64,000 nt of DNA from Mesorhizobium caraganae (GTDB taxonomy: Bacteria; Pseudomonadota; Alphaproteobacteria; Rhizobiales; Rhizobiaceae): contig NZ_JAFCGY010000010.1 of the NCBI RefSeq assembly GCF_016836705.1, positions 62,001 through 126,000 on the forward strand, in the 5' to 3' direction. Position 1 is the first letter of the stretch; the number at the start of each line of letters is the position of its first letter. A program made the position numbers and the translations under genes. The notes beneath the pieces are model-generated. The model saw nothing but the letters and a program-made list of their open reading frames with translations, did not search any database and had not been told where the DNA came from. Positions 1 to 8,285 of this stretch are shown here, piece by piece.

Positions 1-1
1 C

Positions 2-259
2 AGCTATGAGGCGATGGAAGGGCCGATGGCTGTCTGCAACGGCAAGGAAGCCGTTAAGCAGAAGGGCGAATGGTGGGAAGCGAACCATGAGGTCCATGGC
101 GGCTCGATCGAGGGTCCCTATGTCAACGGCGACCAGTTCGCGGTGCGCTTCAAGTTTGACATTACGCCCAAGGCGACAGGCGAGCGTGTCACCATGGACG
201 AGGTTGGTGTGTACACGGTCAAGAACGGCAAGATCACCGAAGAGCGCTTCTACTACTGA
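2..259 (+). CDS. SnoaL-like / NTF2-fold protein, 3' part only
   Basis: The reading frame is open from the left window edge and ends at TGA 257-259, so only the last 85 or so residues are present and the true start lies outside. The fragment (GGSIEGPYVNGDQFAVRFKFD, then a VGVYTVKNGKITEERFYY tail) has the alternating strands and the closing 'V..GKI..E.F.Y' signature of SnoaL-like nuclear-transport-factor-2-fold proteins. These are small alpha+beta barrels, usually of unknown substrate. Codon use is normal for the region. The ATG at 14 is internal to the domain and is not a likely start. No specific function can be assigned. Confidence 0.7.
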   Translation, partial: SYEAMEGPMAVCNGKEAVKQKGEWWEANHEVHGGSIEGPYVNGDQFAVRFKFDITPKATGERVTMDEVGVYTVKNGKITEERFYY

Positions 260-344
260 GGGCCGGAATGCCGCCGGCTCCCGGTTCGCTTGCATGATTT
301 AAGAATGGCGGCCGGGACACTGTCCTGGCCGCCGGGCGAAAAAC

Positions 345-824
345 TCAAATCGTCTTCACATATTGCGCCAGCTGATCGGCCACCGTGCCCCAGCCATCGA
401 AGAAGCCCATCTCTTCATGGTTGTTGCGGGTGGCCGCGTCGCGGTGGATGGCGGTTGCGGTGTAGCGCGTGCCCTTGCCGTCCGGCTTAAGCGAAATGAC
501 TGCGGTGATGAAGGGCTCGCCCGACGGCCGGTAGCCCGGCAGCAGCGCGTCCGTCCACACCAGACGCTCGTTCTCCACTATGTCGAGATAGCAGCAACGG
601 CGGTCGTTGACCTCTGTGCCGTCGGGCGACTGCATGCGTGTCCGGAACAGCCCGCCTGGCCTGAGATCGATCTCGCAATCGGTGATCAGCCAGGGCTTTG
701 GGGTGAACCATTGCTTGACATGCTCCGGCACCGTCATGGCGCGCCACAAGAGTTCGCGCGGCGCGTCGAGCTTGCGCTCAAGGGTCAGATCCAGTCTGGG
801 GTCGGGCTTGAAAGGATAACTCAC
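345..824 (-). CDS. SRPBCC family (AHSA1-like) protein
   Basis: A 159-residue protein of the AHSA1/START-like SRPBCC fold. It shows the typical N-terminal 'LERKLDAPRELLWRAMT' strand-helix, a W-F-P loop and the C-terminal helix (GFFDGWGTVADQLAQYV). I chose GTG 824, which overlaps the stop of the upstream ArsR gene (GTGA) and is preceded by AAGGAG about 9 nt upstream; a longer in-frame extension would run through the ArsR gene. It is the last gene of a three-gene minus-strand operon with the ArsR regulator and a DHFR-like protein, a pairing common in Rhizobiales. The ligand is unknown; such proteins bind hydrophobic small molecules. Confidence 0.85.
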   Translation of the reverse strand: MSYPFKPDPRLDLTLERKLDAPRELLWRAMTVPEHVKQWFTPKPWLITDCEIDLRPGGLFRTRMQSPDGTEVNDRRCCYLDIVENERLVWTDALLPGYRPSGEPFITAVISLKPDGKGTRYTATAIHRDAATRNNHEEMGFFDGWGTVADQLAQYVKTI

Positions 825-1177
825 TTTTCCTGCTCCTTGAGGCTCATCACATAGGCGTCGAACTGGTCGAGGCGGCGCTCCCACAGCGCGCGCTGTTCGG
901 CCAGCCAGTTTTCGGCGAGCTGCAGCGGCTCGGGCGCCAGCTGATAGGTCCTGGTGCGACCGATCTTTTCCGATCGCACCAGCCCGCAGCCTTCCAGCAC
1001 CTTGAGATGCTCGATGAAGGAAGGCAGCGCCATTTCGAAAGGCTGCGCCAGTTCGCTGACCGAGGCCGGGCTGCGGTTCAGCCGTTCGACCACGCGCCGC
1101 CGCGTCGGGTCGGCCAGCGCTCGAAAGATGCCATCGATCGGCGGAGGGCTTGTAGTAGCAGGTTGCAGATTGGTCAT
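821..1177 (-). CDS. ArsR-family transcriptional regulator
   Basis: A 118-residue winged-helix regulator with the ArsR/SmtB signature: 'FRALADPTRRRVVERL' near residues 14-30, a recognition region with 'SFIEHLKVLEGCGLV', and a beta-wing 'RTRTYQL'. The start ATG 1177 forms a TGATG junction with the stop of the upstream DHFR-like gene, indicating translational coupling. Only one cysteine is evident, so a metal-thiolate sensor site of the classical ArsR type is not seen; it belongs rather to the ArsR group linked to AHSA1 proteins. It probably autoregulates its operon through the palindrome at 1774-1793 (inference). Confidence 0.9.
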   Translation of the reverse strand: MTNLQPATTSPPPIDGIFRALADPTRRRVVERLNRSPASVSELAQPFEMALPSFIEHLKVLEGCGLVRSEKIGRTRTYQLAPEPLQLAENWLAEQRALWERRLDQFDAYVMSLKEQEK

Positions 1178-1746
1178 CACGACGCCCGCTCCACATGATA
1201 GGTGAGCACCACAGCGCCATTGCCGAAGGAACGCGTGTCGACAAGCTTGAGGTCGGTCGCGTCCTCCGTCCTGTCGAAAAGCTGGGCGCCGCTGCCCAGG
1301 ATGACCGGGAACACCATCAGCCGATATTCGTCGACGAGATCGTGCTGCTTGAGCGCGTTGACCAGCCTGCGGCTGCCGCCAACCAAGATATCGCCTTTCA
1401 TCTCCCACTTGAGTTTGCGTATCGCGGCGATCGGATCGCCTTGCAGCAGGGTGGTGTTGTTCCATGCCGGATTCCTCAGAGTCGAGGAGACGACATATTT
1501 CGCCATACCGTTCATCCGGTCGGCGAATGGCCCCTTGTAGGTCGGCCAGGCGCCGGCGAAGCTTTCATAGGTCACCCGGCCGATGAGCAGCGCTTCGTGG
1601 TCGAGCACCTCCTGGAATTTGTATTCGATCATGCCGGCCTCGTGGCGCTTGCCGACCCAGTTGGTGTGGCGGAAACCCGGCTCGCCGCCCGGCGCTTCCG
1701 TCACGCCATCGAGGGAGATCAATTCCGACACAACGATCCTTGCCAT
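1177..1746 (-). CDS. Dihydrofolate reductase family protein (RibD C-terminal-like)
   Basis: A 189-residue single-domain protein of the RibD-C/DHFR superfamily: 'SELISLDGVTEAPGGEP' at the N-terminus, 'ALLIGRVTYESFAGAWP' (the GR.TYE motif), 'GDILVGGSRRLVNAL' (nucleotide-binding GGS) and 'DEYRLMVFPVILGSG'. These are the hallmarks of the YwjB/YyaP-type reductases found next to ArsR and AHSA1 genes. It is the first gene of the operon, starting at ATG 1746 just downstream of a palindromic operator candidate. The NADPH-dependent substrate is unknown; it is unlikely to be the housekeeping FolA because its sequence is of the RibD-C group. Confidence 0.87.
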   Translation of the reverse strand: MARIVVSELISLDGVTEAPGGEPGFRHTNWVGKRHEAGMIEYKFQEVLDHEALLIGRVTYESFAGAWPTYKGPFADRMNGMAKYVVSSTLRNPAWNNTTLLQGDPIAAIRKLKWEMKGDILVGGSRRLVNALKQHDLVDEYRLMVFPVILGSGAQLFDRTEDATDLKLVDTRSFGNGAVVLTYHVERAS

Positions 1747-1773
1747 GGCTTTTCCTTTACCGATTTCGCAAAC

Positions 1774-1793
1774 ACTTAGGAAATTTCCTTAGT
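1774..1793. promoter_or_regulatory. Palindromic operator candidate for the ArsR operon
   Basis: ACTTAGGAAATTTCCTTAGT contains a perfect 12-bp palindrome (AGGAAATTTCCT, 1778-1789) with mostly symmetric flanks. It lies 28 bp upstream of the first gene of the minus-strand operon, in the position of its promoter. The size and symmetry fit an ArsR-family homodimer site; identity of the binding protein is inference. Confidence 0.55.
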
Positions 1794-1901
1794 ATTGGCA
1801 AGGCCTAAAAATGCGCTGGTAGCGGTCGGGATGCTGGCAAAGCGGGAAGGGCGGTTTTAGGCTGTCTGGCGGATTCGACACTCAGCCTTGGGAAGCGTGT
1901 T

Positions 1902-2252
1902 TTGACGATCACCATGTACGGCATCACCACCTGCGACACGATCAGGAAGGCGCGCACCTGGCTGGAGGGCCACGATGTGCCCTACCGGTTCCACGACTAC
2001 CGGGCCGAGGGGATCGACGCGGGCAAGCTGGACGGCTGGATCGGCAAGGTCGGCTGGGAAAAGCTTCTCAACAAGGGCAGCACGACGTTTCGCGAGCTCC
2101 CGGACAAGGACAAGGCCGGCCTCGACGAGAAGAAGGCCAAGAAGCTGATGGTGGCCAAGCCGACCATGATCAAGCGTCCGGTGCTTGAGGTGGGGGATCG
2201 GATTTTGGTTGGGTTCAAGGCCGATGTTTATGAGGCGGAAGTGGGGAAGTAG
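1902..2252 (+). CDS. ArsC/Spx-family thioredoxin-fold protein (YffB-like)
   Basis: A 116-residue member of the ArsC/Spx superfamily. It has the N-terminal 'MYGITTCDTIRKARTWLE' with a single active-site-like cysteine, 'FHDYRAEGID', a helix-rich middle and the C-terminal 'MIKRPVLEVGDRILVGFK' that carries the usual 'IKRPV' motif. This pattern is typical of YffB-like proteins of unknown substrate, annotated as arsenate reductase-related. I chose TTG 1902 because GGAAG sits 6 nt upstream; ATG 1914 is an alternative without a good ribosome site. It stands alone, followed by a palindromic repeat pair. Confidence 0.85.
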   Translation: MTITMYGITTCDTIRKARTWLEGHDVPYRFHDYRAEGIDAGKLDGWIGKVGWEKLLNKGSTTFRELPDKDKAGLDEKKAKKLMVAKPTMIKRPVLEVGDRILVGFKADVYEAEVGK

Positions 2253-2276
2253 ATCTTCACCGCCGCGATCCTTCGC

Positions 2277-2431
2277 GCCCCCCTCTGTCCTGCCGGACAT
2301 CTCCCCCACGAGGGGGGAGATTGGCGGTATTGGCGCCTCGCTTATCCTGCAACGCTGGTGATTGGCGAAAGCTCGCGTGACGTCTGATCTCCCCCCATGT
2401 GGGGGAGATGTCCGGCAGGACAGAGGGGGGC
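2277..2431. repeat. Palindromic repeat pair, family A copy 1
   Basis: Two inverted arms: a left arm of C-rich sequence (CCCCTCTGTCCTGCCGGACA then ATCTCCCCC, about 2277-2307) and its near-perfect reverse complement at 2401-2431, separated by about 93 bp. It fills the gap between the ArsC-like gene and the DUF488 gene. Related copies occur at 18696-18852 and inside glyS at 35703-35867. Confidence 0.9.
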
Positions 2432-2463
2432 GCTATCCCGCCGGCTTCTGAATTCCGATCGGC

Positions 2464-2820
2464 TCAGCCTGTCCCGCGCAAATACCCCGCCAGCGCCACC
2501 GCATTGTTGTGCGCTTCATCATGCGCACCGTAGAGCAGCGTCACCTTGCCCTTGCCGAGCAAGCCGCGCAGCTGCGCCACCGCCTCGCCGTTCCCGTCCA
2601 GCTCGACCGCATACCGCTTCCGAAACTCCGCCCACCGAGCCGGCTCATGCCCGAACCATTTTCGCAATTCATCGCTCGGCGCGATGTCCTTCAGCCACAG
2701 CGTCAGCGCGGCGCTCTCCTTGCTGACCCCGCGTGGCCAGATACGATCGACCAGCACCCGCTGCCCGTCATCGGGCGCGGGTGGCTCGTAGACGCGTTTA
2801 ACCGCCAGTTCGAAGGTCAT
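2464..2820 (-). CDS. DUF488 family protein
   Basis: A 118-residue DUF488 protein, recognised by 'VDRIWPRGVSKE', 'LWLKDIAPSDELRKWFGH', 'WAEFRKRY' and 'VTLLYGAHDEAHNNA' near the end. The family is widespread and its function is unsettled. I start at ATG 2820, preceded by GGAGG at short spacing; a start at 2850 would overlap the upstream M29 peptidase gene. It lies 16 bp downstream of that gene on the same strand and is probably cotranscribed with it. Confidence 0.88.
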   Translation of the reverse strand: MTFELAVKRVYEPPAPDDGQRVLVDRIWPRGVSKESAALTLWLKDIAPSDELRKWFGHEPARWAEFRKRYAVELDGNGEAVAQLRGLLGKGKVTLLYGAHDEAHNNAVALAGYLRGTG

Positions 2821-2836
2821 CCGACCCTCCGCAAGC

Positions 2837-4093
2837 TCAGGCCCACTCACCCTTGCGCATCACCGGCACGCGAGCGCCGTCCTTGTGGACGCCGTCGATG
2901 TCGATCTTGTCCGAGCCGATCATCCAGTCGATGTGGATAAAACTCTTGTTGCCGCCGCGCTGGGCGATCTCGTCCTGGCTGAGCGAGGCGCCGTTGACGA
3001 AGCATTTCGAATAGCATTGTCCGAGCGCGATGTGGCAGGCGGCGTTCTCGTCGAACAGCGTGTTGAAGAACAGCAGGCCGCTGGCCGAGATCGGTGAGGA
3101 ATGCGGCACCAGCGCCACTTCGCCGAGACGGCGCGAACCCTCGTCGGTGTCGAGCACCTTCTTCAGCACGTCCTCGCCCTTCGAAGCCTTGGCCTCGACG
3201 ATCCTGCCGTCCTGGAAACGAACCGAAATGTCGTCGATCAGCGTGCCCTGGTAGGACAGCGGCTTGGTCGAGGAGACATGTCCGGAGACGCGCCGTGCAT
3301 GCGGCGTGGTGAAGACTTCCTCGGTCGGGATGTTGGGGTTGCAGGTGACGCCGTTCTTGGCCGTCGAGGCGCCGCCCATCCATTCATGGCCGTCGGCCAG
3401 CCCGACTGTGAGGTCGGTGCCAGGGCCGGTGAAATGCAAGGCATGGAAATTGTGGCCGTTCAGCCACTCGGTGCGGCCGCGCAGCGCTGCATTGTGCGCC
3501 GTCCAGTTTGCGATCGGATCTTCCACATCGACCCGCGATGCCGAAAAGATGGCATCGGCGAGCTTGACCACGGCGACATCGTCGGCGTCACCGGGGAAGA
3601 CCTGCTTGGCCCAGGCGAGATCGGGATAGGCGACGATGTTCCAGTTGATGTCGAAGCCGGTGATCTTCTCCAGCGCCGGCTGGTAGGCCATCGAGTTCGC
3701 CTTGTTGGCGCGCGCCACCTTGGCCGGGTCCTGCGCCGACAACAGCGACGGGTCTTCGCCGCGCACGGCCAGCCGTGCCGCATTGTTGGAAAAGGCTTTC
3801 GCCATTCCCTCATACATCCAGCCGGCGGCGCGGTCGAAGCCGGCGTCCGCGCCGTAGCGGAAGCGCGCCAGCGTGATCTCGTCATCGTTGAAGATCGGCG
3901 TCACCAGCCCGGCGCCGGCCTTGTAGGCATGCTCGACAATGCGCCTGGTCAGCGGCAGCGCGGCGATCGACGAGGTCAGCACCAGATCCTGCCCCGGCTG
4001 CAATTGCAGCCCGACCTTGATGGCGACTTCCGCCAGCCTGTCGAGCTTCACCGGGTCGATCGTTGCGGAAACGCCGCGCGAATGTGTGGTCAT
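2837..4093 (-). CDS. M29-family aminopeptidase
   Basis: A 418-residue protein of the M29 (thermophilic AmpS/AmpT-type) aminopeptidase family, a cytosolic dinuclear-metal exopeptidase. Visible signatures are 'GPGTDLTVGLADGHEW', 'NIPTEEVFTTPHA', 'LGEVALVPHSSPIS', 'FDENAACHIALGQCY' and 'NKSFIHIDWMIGS', which together carry the Glu, His, Tyr and Asp metal ligands of the family. Length is usual for the family. The ATG at 4093 gives the standard N-terminus; upstream in-frame codons to 4201 would overlap the LysR gene. It is followed by DUF488 16 bp on. Confidence 0.93.
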   Translation of the reverse strand: MTTHSRGVSATIDPVKLDRLAEVAIKVGLQLQPGQDLVLTSSIAALPLTRRIVEHAYKAGAGLVTPIFNDDEITLARFRYGADAGFDRAAGWMYEGMAKAFSNNAARLAVRGEDPSLLSAQDPAKVARANKANSMAYQPALEKITGFDINWNIVAYPDLAWAKQVFPGDADDVAVVKLADAIFSASRVDVEDPIANWTAHNAALRGRTEWLNGHNFHALHFTGPGTDLTVGLADGHEWMGGASTAKNGVTCNPNIPTEEVFTTPHARRVSGHVSSTKPLSYQGTLIDDISVRFQDGRIVEAKASKGEDVLKKVLDTDEGSRRLGEVALVPHSSPISASGLLFFNTLFDENAACHIALGQCYSKCFVNGASLSQDEIAQRGGNKSFIHIDWMIGSDKIDIDGVHKDGARVPVMRKGEWA

Positions 4094-4178
4094 GATCCTG
4101 CCTGCCTTGGTCTTGGGGTGAAGCTTCCAACATAGAGCGGCGCGGTTATGCTTTCCAGCACCGTCGCGGCAGCCAGCT

Positions 4179-5093
4179 TTACGCCGCACTCTCCAGCGCA
4201 CTGAACTGCGCCATGGTCTGCGCGATCTCCTCGCGGATCCAGACCTTGAAATCCCGCACCTTGCGGCTTTCGGTTTTGGTCGCCGAGGTCACCAGCCAGT
4301 AGCCGAGGCCACTCTGCGCCCGCACGCCGAAAGGCGCGACCAGCCGGCCATCGGCCAATGCGTCAGCGGCCAGCAACTGCCACGCAAGCATCACGCCATG
4401 CCCGGCGATCGCCGATTCCAGGCACAGCATCGGGTCGGTGAAGCGCGCACCCTTGCGGAAGGTGACCGGTTCGGCCCCTGCGGCTTTGAACCAGCTCTCC
4501 CAGCTGATCATCGCTCGCTCATCGGTGATGGCGCAGGTCTGCGCCAGGTCGTCGATCGACTTCAGCTTCTTGGCGATCACCGGCGCGCAGACCGGAAACA
4601 CTTCCTGCGGCAGCAGCAGTTCCGCCCGCCCGCCCGGCCATTTGCCGTCGCCGAGCCGAATGGCGAGATCGATGTCGGAGCGCTCGAGATCGGCGAGCCG
4701 CACCGAGGCGTCGACGCGCAACAGCACGTTTGGGTGCCGATCGAAATGCCGCGACAGCCTGGGCAGCAGCCATTTCGAGGCGAAGGCTGGCGCTACCGAA
4801 ACCACCAGCGTGCATTGGTTTGCCTCGTCGGCAAGCGCCACCGCCTGCGCAAGTTCGCGAAAACCCGCGCCCAGCCTGGCGGAAAACACCCTGCCGAATT
4901 CGGTCAGCACCAGCCCGCTCGCCGTTCGTTCGAACAGCGCCTGTCCGAGTTGCTTCTCGGTGCGGTTGATCTGCTGGCTGACGGCGCTGACAGAGACGTT
5001 GAGTTCGCCGGCGGCCGCCGCGAGCGAGCCGAGGCGGGCAACGGTTTCGACGGCGCGCAAGCCGTTGAGATGGACGCGGTTCAGCATAGCCAT
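4179..5093 (-). CDS. LysR-family regulator (GcvA-like)
   Basis: A 304-residue LysR-type regulator. The N-terminal helix-turn-helix (residues about 8-65) reads 'NGLRAVETVARLGSLAAAAG' followed by 'SAVSQQINRTEKQLG', the form typical of the GcvA-like subgroup. The effector-binding domain follows, with 'VSVAPAFASKWLLPRL' and 'DIDLAIRLGDG'. It is divergent from the small gene at 5188 and upstream of the M29 gene on the same strand; either could be its target. The effector is unknown. Confidence 0.9.
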   Translation of the reverse strand: MAMLNRVHLNGLRAVETVARLGSLAAAAGELNVSVSAVSQQINRTEKQLGQALFERTASGLVLTEFGRVFSARLGAGFRELAQAVALADEANQCTLVVSVAPAFASKWLLPRLSRHFDRHPNVLLRVDASVRLADLERSDIDLAIRLGDGKWPGGRAELLLPQEVFPVCAPVIAKKLKSIDDLAQTCAITDERAMISWESWFKAAGAEPVTFRKGARFTDPMLCLESAIAGHGVMLAWQLLAADALADGRLVAPFGVRAQSGLGYWLVTSATKTESRKVRDFKVWIREEIAQTMAQFSALESAA

Positions 5094-5187
5094 TTCAGTT
5101 TTTCTAAACCGCTACGGCTGAAATCTCAATTGAAAGACAGCCCGACAAGGCAGATTTTAGCGGGACAGTCAGACCGAGGAGGCGAGG

Positions 5188-5391
5188 ATGGTGACAATCC
5201 TGTCATTGCTCAAGATCTTTGCGGCCGTGGGCGCGCGGCGGGCCCCGCGCCAAAATGGCGATGCCGTCAATTGGGCGACCGATCCGCTGTCTCATCCGGT
5301 GCTCGACACCATGTCGGAGCGCGAACTCGGCGACATTCCGTTCCGACTGACAGCGCGGCGCACCGCGTATGAGACGAGCGCGGTCGCTTGA
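5188..5391 (+). CDS. Small DUF1127-like protein
   Basis: A 67-residue ORF divergent from the LysR gene. A strong ribosome site (GAGGAGG, 5175-5181 region) lies at good spacing before ATG 5188, which is the main reason to accept it. The second half, 'DPLSHPVLDTMSERELGDIPF', resembles the 'L..MS.REL.DI' helix of DUF1127/YjiS-like small arginine-rich proteins of rhizobia, but the resemblance is short. Function is unknown. It may be controlled by the adjacent LysR regulator (inference from the divergent layout only). Confidence 0.6.
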   Translation: MVTILSLLKIFAAVGARRAPRQNGDAVNWATDPLSHPVLDTMSERELGDIPFRLTARRTAYETSAVA

Positions 5392-5413
5392 AACGGCCAA
5401 TTGCCAGAACTTT

Positions 5414-5593
5414 GCGCTGCCCCTCACCTGCCTGCCGGCATCCTCTCCCCGTCTAGTGACGGGGAGAGGGGCGCTCTCGTCCACGATTTCGCCAATCTCC
5501 AGCGTTGCAAGCATTGCGCCAACGCTGCGGCCAGCCCCTTCTCCCCGTCACTATACGGGGAGAAGTGCCCGGCAGGGCGATGAGGGGCAGCGC
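5414..5593. repeat. Palindromic repeat pair, family B copy 1 (5392-5708 gap)
   Basis: This 317-bp gene-free stretch holds an inverted pair. The left unit (GCGCTGCCCCTCACCTGCC onward, with the hairpin CTCTCCCCGTC/GACGGGGAGAG) spans about 5414-5470. The right unit is its reverse complement at about 5536-5593. A second copy of the pair is at 41786-41950. The unit is open in several frames (it can encode 'LLPVTIRGE'), which creates false ORF extensions, including an artificial 68-residue extension of the MFS gene downstream. Confidence 0.9.
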
Positions 5594-5708
5594 AGGCGCT
5601 GTGAATTTCTGCGCTTATAGGGCCAAGACATTCGAGGCGCTTGCGTCGCTCTGCTGGCCCAACGCAGGCGCATTGTTTCGGCTGCGTCTACCCTTATTGT
5701 GCGCTGCA

Positions 5709-6866
5709 ATGAATGCCGCGCCGTCACCCCTTCGCCTCGCTCTCGCCGGCATGATTGCCATGGCCGTCGCCATGGGCATCGGCCGCTTCGTCTACACGCC
5801 GATCCTGCCGGGCATGATGGAAGAACTGCATCTGTCGCCCCCCGATGCCGGCTGGATCGCGTCGGCCAATTATCTCGGCTACCTCGTCGGCGCGCTTGCC
5901 GCGGCCGGCGGCTGGGCGCATGGGCGCGAGCGCATGCTGATGTTTGGCGGCCTTGCCGCAAGTGCTGCGCTCGCCGCCCTGATGGGGCTGACCGAGACGA
6001 TGGCGTCCTTTGTCGTCATCCGTTTCCTCGCCGGTCTGGCCAGCGCCTTCGTCATGGTGTTCATGGCCAGCATCGTCTTTGGTCATCTGGCTGCCGCCAA
6101 CAGAAGCGATCTGCAGGCGCTGCATTTCGGTGGCGTTGGCCTCGGCATCGCGGCATCCTCGGCGCTGATGGCTCTTCTGGTCACCGACCATGCCGGCTGG
6201 CCGGCGGGCTGGCTGTGGTCGGCGGCAATCTCCGCTTGCGGCCTGGCGCTGGTCGCCTGGCTCGCTGGCGGCACCGCGCCCGCCAGTGGCGTGGCCGGCC
6301 GCGAACCGGCGCTGCCCAAGGACCGCTCGCTGGTGAAGGTCATCATCGCCTATGGCCTGTTCGGCTTCGGCTATGTGGTTACGGCAACCTTCCTCGTCGC
6401 CATCGTGCGCCAGGGTGGCGGCGGCCGCGTCTTCGAGGCAACCGTCTGGATGGTCACCGGCCTTGCCGGCTTTCCCTCGGTCTGGCTCTGGCAGAAGATA
6501 TCGGCACGGATCGGGCTCTACGCAGCCTATGCCCTGGGCTGCCTGGTTGAGGTGGTCGGCGTCACCGCCAGCGTCGCCATGGGCGGCGCCATCGGGCCGC
6601 TGCTCGGCGGCGTCCTGCTCGGCGGCACCTTCATCGCCATCACCGCGCTCGGCCTGCAGACAGCAAGGCTGCTCGTGCCACAGGCGCCGCGCCGCATCTT
6701 CGCGCTGATGACTGCGTCCTTCGGCATCGGCCAGATTGTCGGCCCGATCGTCGCCGGCCTTCTGGCGCAGGCCTCGGGCAACTTCTTCCTCGCCTCGATC
6801 GTAGCTGCTGCCGTATTGCTGGTATCTGCTGGGATTACCTGGTCGGCTGCGCCAAAATCGCCATGA
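5709..6866 (+). CDS. MFS transporter, YbfB/YjiJ type
   Basis: A 385-residue inner-membrane protein with about 12 hydrophobic segments, belonging to the YbfB/YjiJ group of major facilitator proteins. The opening 'MIAMAVAMGIGRFVYTPILP' (G.GRF.YTP) is diagnostic of that group, as is 'GWIASANYLGYLVGAL' after it. I start at ATG 5709; the frame stays open upstream only because it runs through repeat B1. Substrate is unknown. It stands alone, with bacA about 120 bp downstream on the same strand but of different base composition. Confidence 0.88.
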   Translation: MNAAPSPLRLALAGMIAMAVAMGIGRFVYTPILPGMMEELHLSPPDAGWIASANYLGYLVGALAAAGGWAHGRERMLMFGGLAASAALAALMGLTETMASFVVIRFLAGLASAFVMVFMASIVFGHLAAANRSDLQALHFGGVGLGIAASSALMALLVTDHAGWPAGWLWSAAISACGLALVAWLAGGTAPASGVAGREPALPKDRSLVKVIIAYGLFGFGYVVTATFLVAIVRQGGGGRVFEATVWMVTGLAGFPSVWLWQKISARIGLYAAYALGCLVEVVGVTASVAMGGAIGPLLGGVLLGGTFIAITALGLQTARLLVPQAPRRIFALMTASFGIGQIVGPIVAGLLAQASGNFFLASIVAAAVLLVSAGITWSAAPKSP

Positions 6867-6987
6867 TTGTGGTCTTGCTCGATGCCGGGCATCGGGCACG
6901 GGCATTTGCTTTGCACCTAATGTGTGACTTTATGCCCGCTAACCAGCAACCCCGCTGATTTGCGCATCGACCGAGGAAATCGCCACA

Positions 6988-8250
6988 GTGTTCGTATCCT
7001 TCTTCCCGCAGCCGAAGCTATTTTTTAGCTCGGCGGTCTTCTGGAGCCTTGTCGCGATCCTGTTGTGGTTTTTTGGAGGTGAGCAACTTGGCACAGTTTT
7101 CGGGCTGCCGCCCACCGCCGAAGGGGTTGATAAGATCGTTGGCGTCTCGCTGTTTTGGTCGAAGCCCTTCATATGGTTCTATATATATTTCGCCGCTATC
7201 GTCTTCATTTTTTATGGGTTTTGGGCATGGTACCGACCTCATCCCTGGTTGAATTGGTCGATCCTCGGAACTTCGCTAATTCTATTCGTGACCTACTACC
7301 AAGTTCAGGTAAGCGTTGCTTTTAACGATTGGTATGGGCCCTTCTATGATCTTATTCAGAAGGCTTTGGGTACGCCATACTCAACAACGCCATGGGATTT
7401 TTATAGCCAATTGCTGACGATTACCTGGATTGCGCTTCTAGCGGTGACTGTCGGAGTTCTGAATCGGTTTTTCGTCAGTCACTGGATCTTTCGCTGGCGT
7501 ACAGCGATGAATGATTACTATATGGCTAACTGGGAGAAACTGAGGCGTATCGAAGGGGCTTCACAGCGTGTTCAAGAAGACACTATGCGGTTCTCGACTA
7601 CAATGGAAGGCTTGGGCGTAAGCTTGGTCAGCTCTGTAATGACATTGATCGCGTTTCTGCCGGTGCTGCTGCATCTTTCTGAGAATGTCACGGAGCTGCC
7701 GATAGTCGGCGCGGTGCCTTATTCCCTAGTGGTTGTGGCTATCTTCTGGTCACTTTTCGGAACAACTTTCCTAGCATTGGTCGGCATCAAGCTGCCGGGA
7801 CTTGAGTTTCGCAATCAGCGTGTCGAGGCAGCCTATCGCAAAGAACTGGTATATGGTGAGGATGACATGGATCGCGCTCAGCCACCAACAGTGGTTGAGT
7901 TGTTTCGTAACGTTCGAAAGAATTATTTCAGACTATACTTCCACTATGTATATTTCAACGTAGCTAGGATATTCTATCTTCAGATTGACAATATTTTCCC
8001 ATACATTGTCCTTGTTCCAACGATGGTGGCCGGCAAGATTAAGCTTGGCGCTCTAAATCAAATTCTAAATTCCTTTGATCAGGTTCGATCCTCGTTCCAA
8101 TATCTGGTCAACTCTTGGCCAACGATTGTCGAGTTGCTCTCGATCTACAAGCGTCTGCGCGCCTTCGAGGCAACGATACATGGCGAGCCGCTCCCCGACA
8201 TCGATCGGCGTTTCGCTGAGCGCCAAGCTCAGGAGCCGGATCCAGCCTGA
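6988..8250 (+). CDS. bacA: SbmA/BacA-family peptide transporter
   Basis: A 420-residue inner-membrane protein of the SbmA/BacA family: several membrane segments, then 'SHWIFRWRTAMNDYYMANW', 'RIEGASQRVQEDTMRFS' and 'IKLPGLEFRNQRVEAAYRKE', and the closing region with 'SFQYLVNSWPTIVELLSIY'. These match BacA rather than the BclA type because no ATPase domain follows. In rhizobia BacA imports antimicrobial or nodule-specific peptides and is needed for bacteroid survival in some legumes. The start is GTG 6988, with GAGGAAA 9 nt upstream. The gene is clearly AT-richer and uses A/T-ending codons much more than its neighbours, apart from its last hundred bases, suggesting separate ancestry. Confidence 0.93.
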   Translation: MFVSFFPQPKLFFSSAVFWSLVAILLWFFGGEQLGTVFGLPPTAEGVDKIVGVSLFWSKPFIWFYIYFAAIVFIFYGFWAWYRPHPWLNWSILGTSLILFVTYYQVQVSVAFNDWYGPFYDLIQKALGTPYSTTPWDFYSQLLTITWIALLAVTVGVLNRFFVSHWIFRWRTAMNDYYMANWEKLRRIEGASQRVQEDTMRFSTTMEGLGVSLVSSVMTLIAFLPVLLHLSENVTELPIVGAVPYSLVVVAIFWSLFGTTFLALVGIKLPGLEFRNQRVEAAYRKELVYGEDDMDRAQPPTVVELFRNVRKNYFRLYFHYVYFNVARIFYLQIDNIFPYIVLVPTMVAGKIKLGALNQILNSFDQVRSSFQYLVNSWPTIVELLSIYKRLRAFEATIHGEPLPDIDRRFAERQAQEPDPA

Positions 8251-8285
8251 TCACATTTCGGAGAGGAAGTGGGCGTTGGATGGAC

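Noticed and set aside
5505..5708. N-terminal extension of the MFS protein
   Set aside because: It is the translation of repeat B1 (LLPVTIRGEVPGRAMRGSA type) and precedes a normal start at 5709.
5724..6905. A 393-residue minus-strand frame opposite the MFS gene
   Set aside because: Shadow of a membrane protein gene: low-complexity Gln/Asp/Gly/Arg sequence with no domain.
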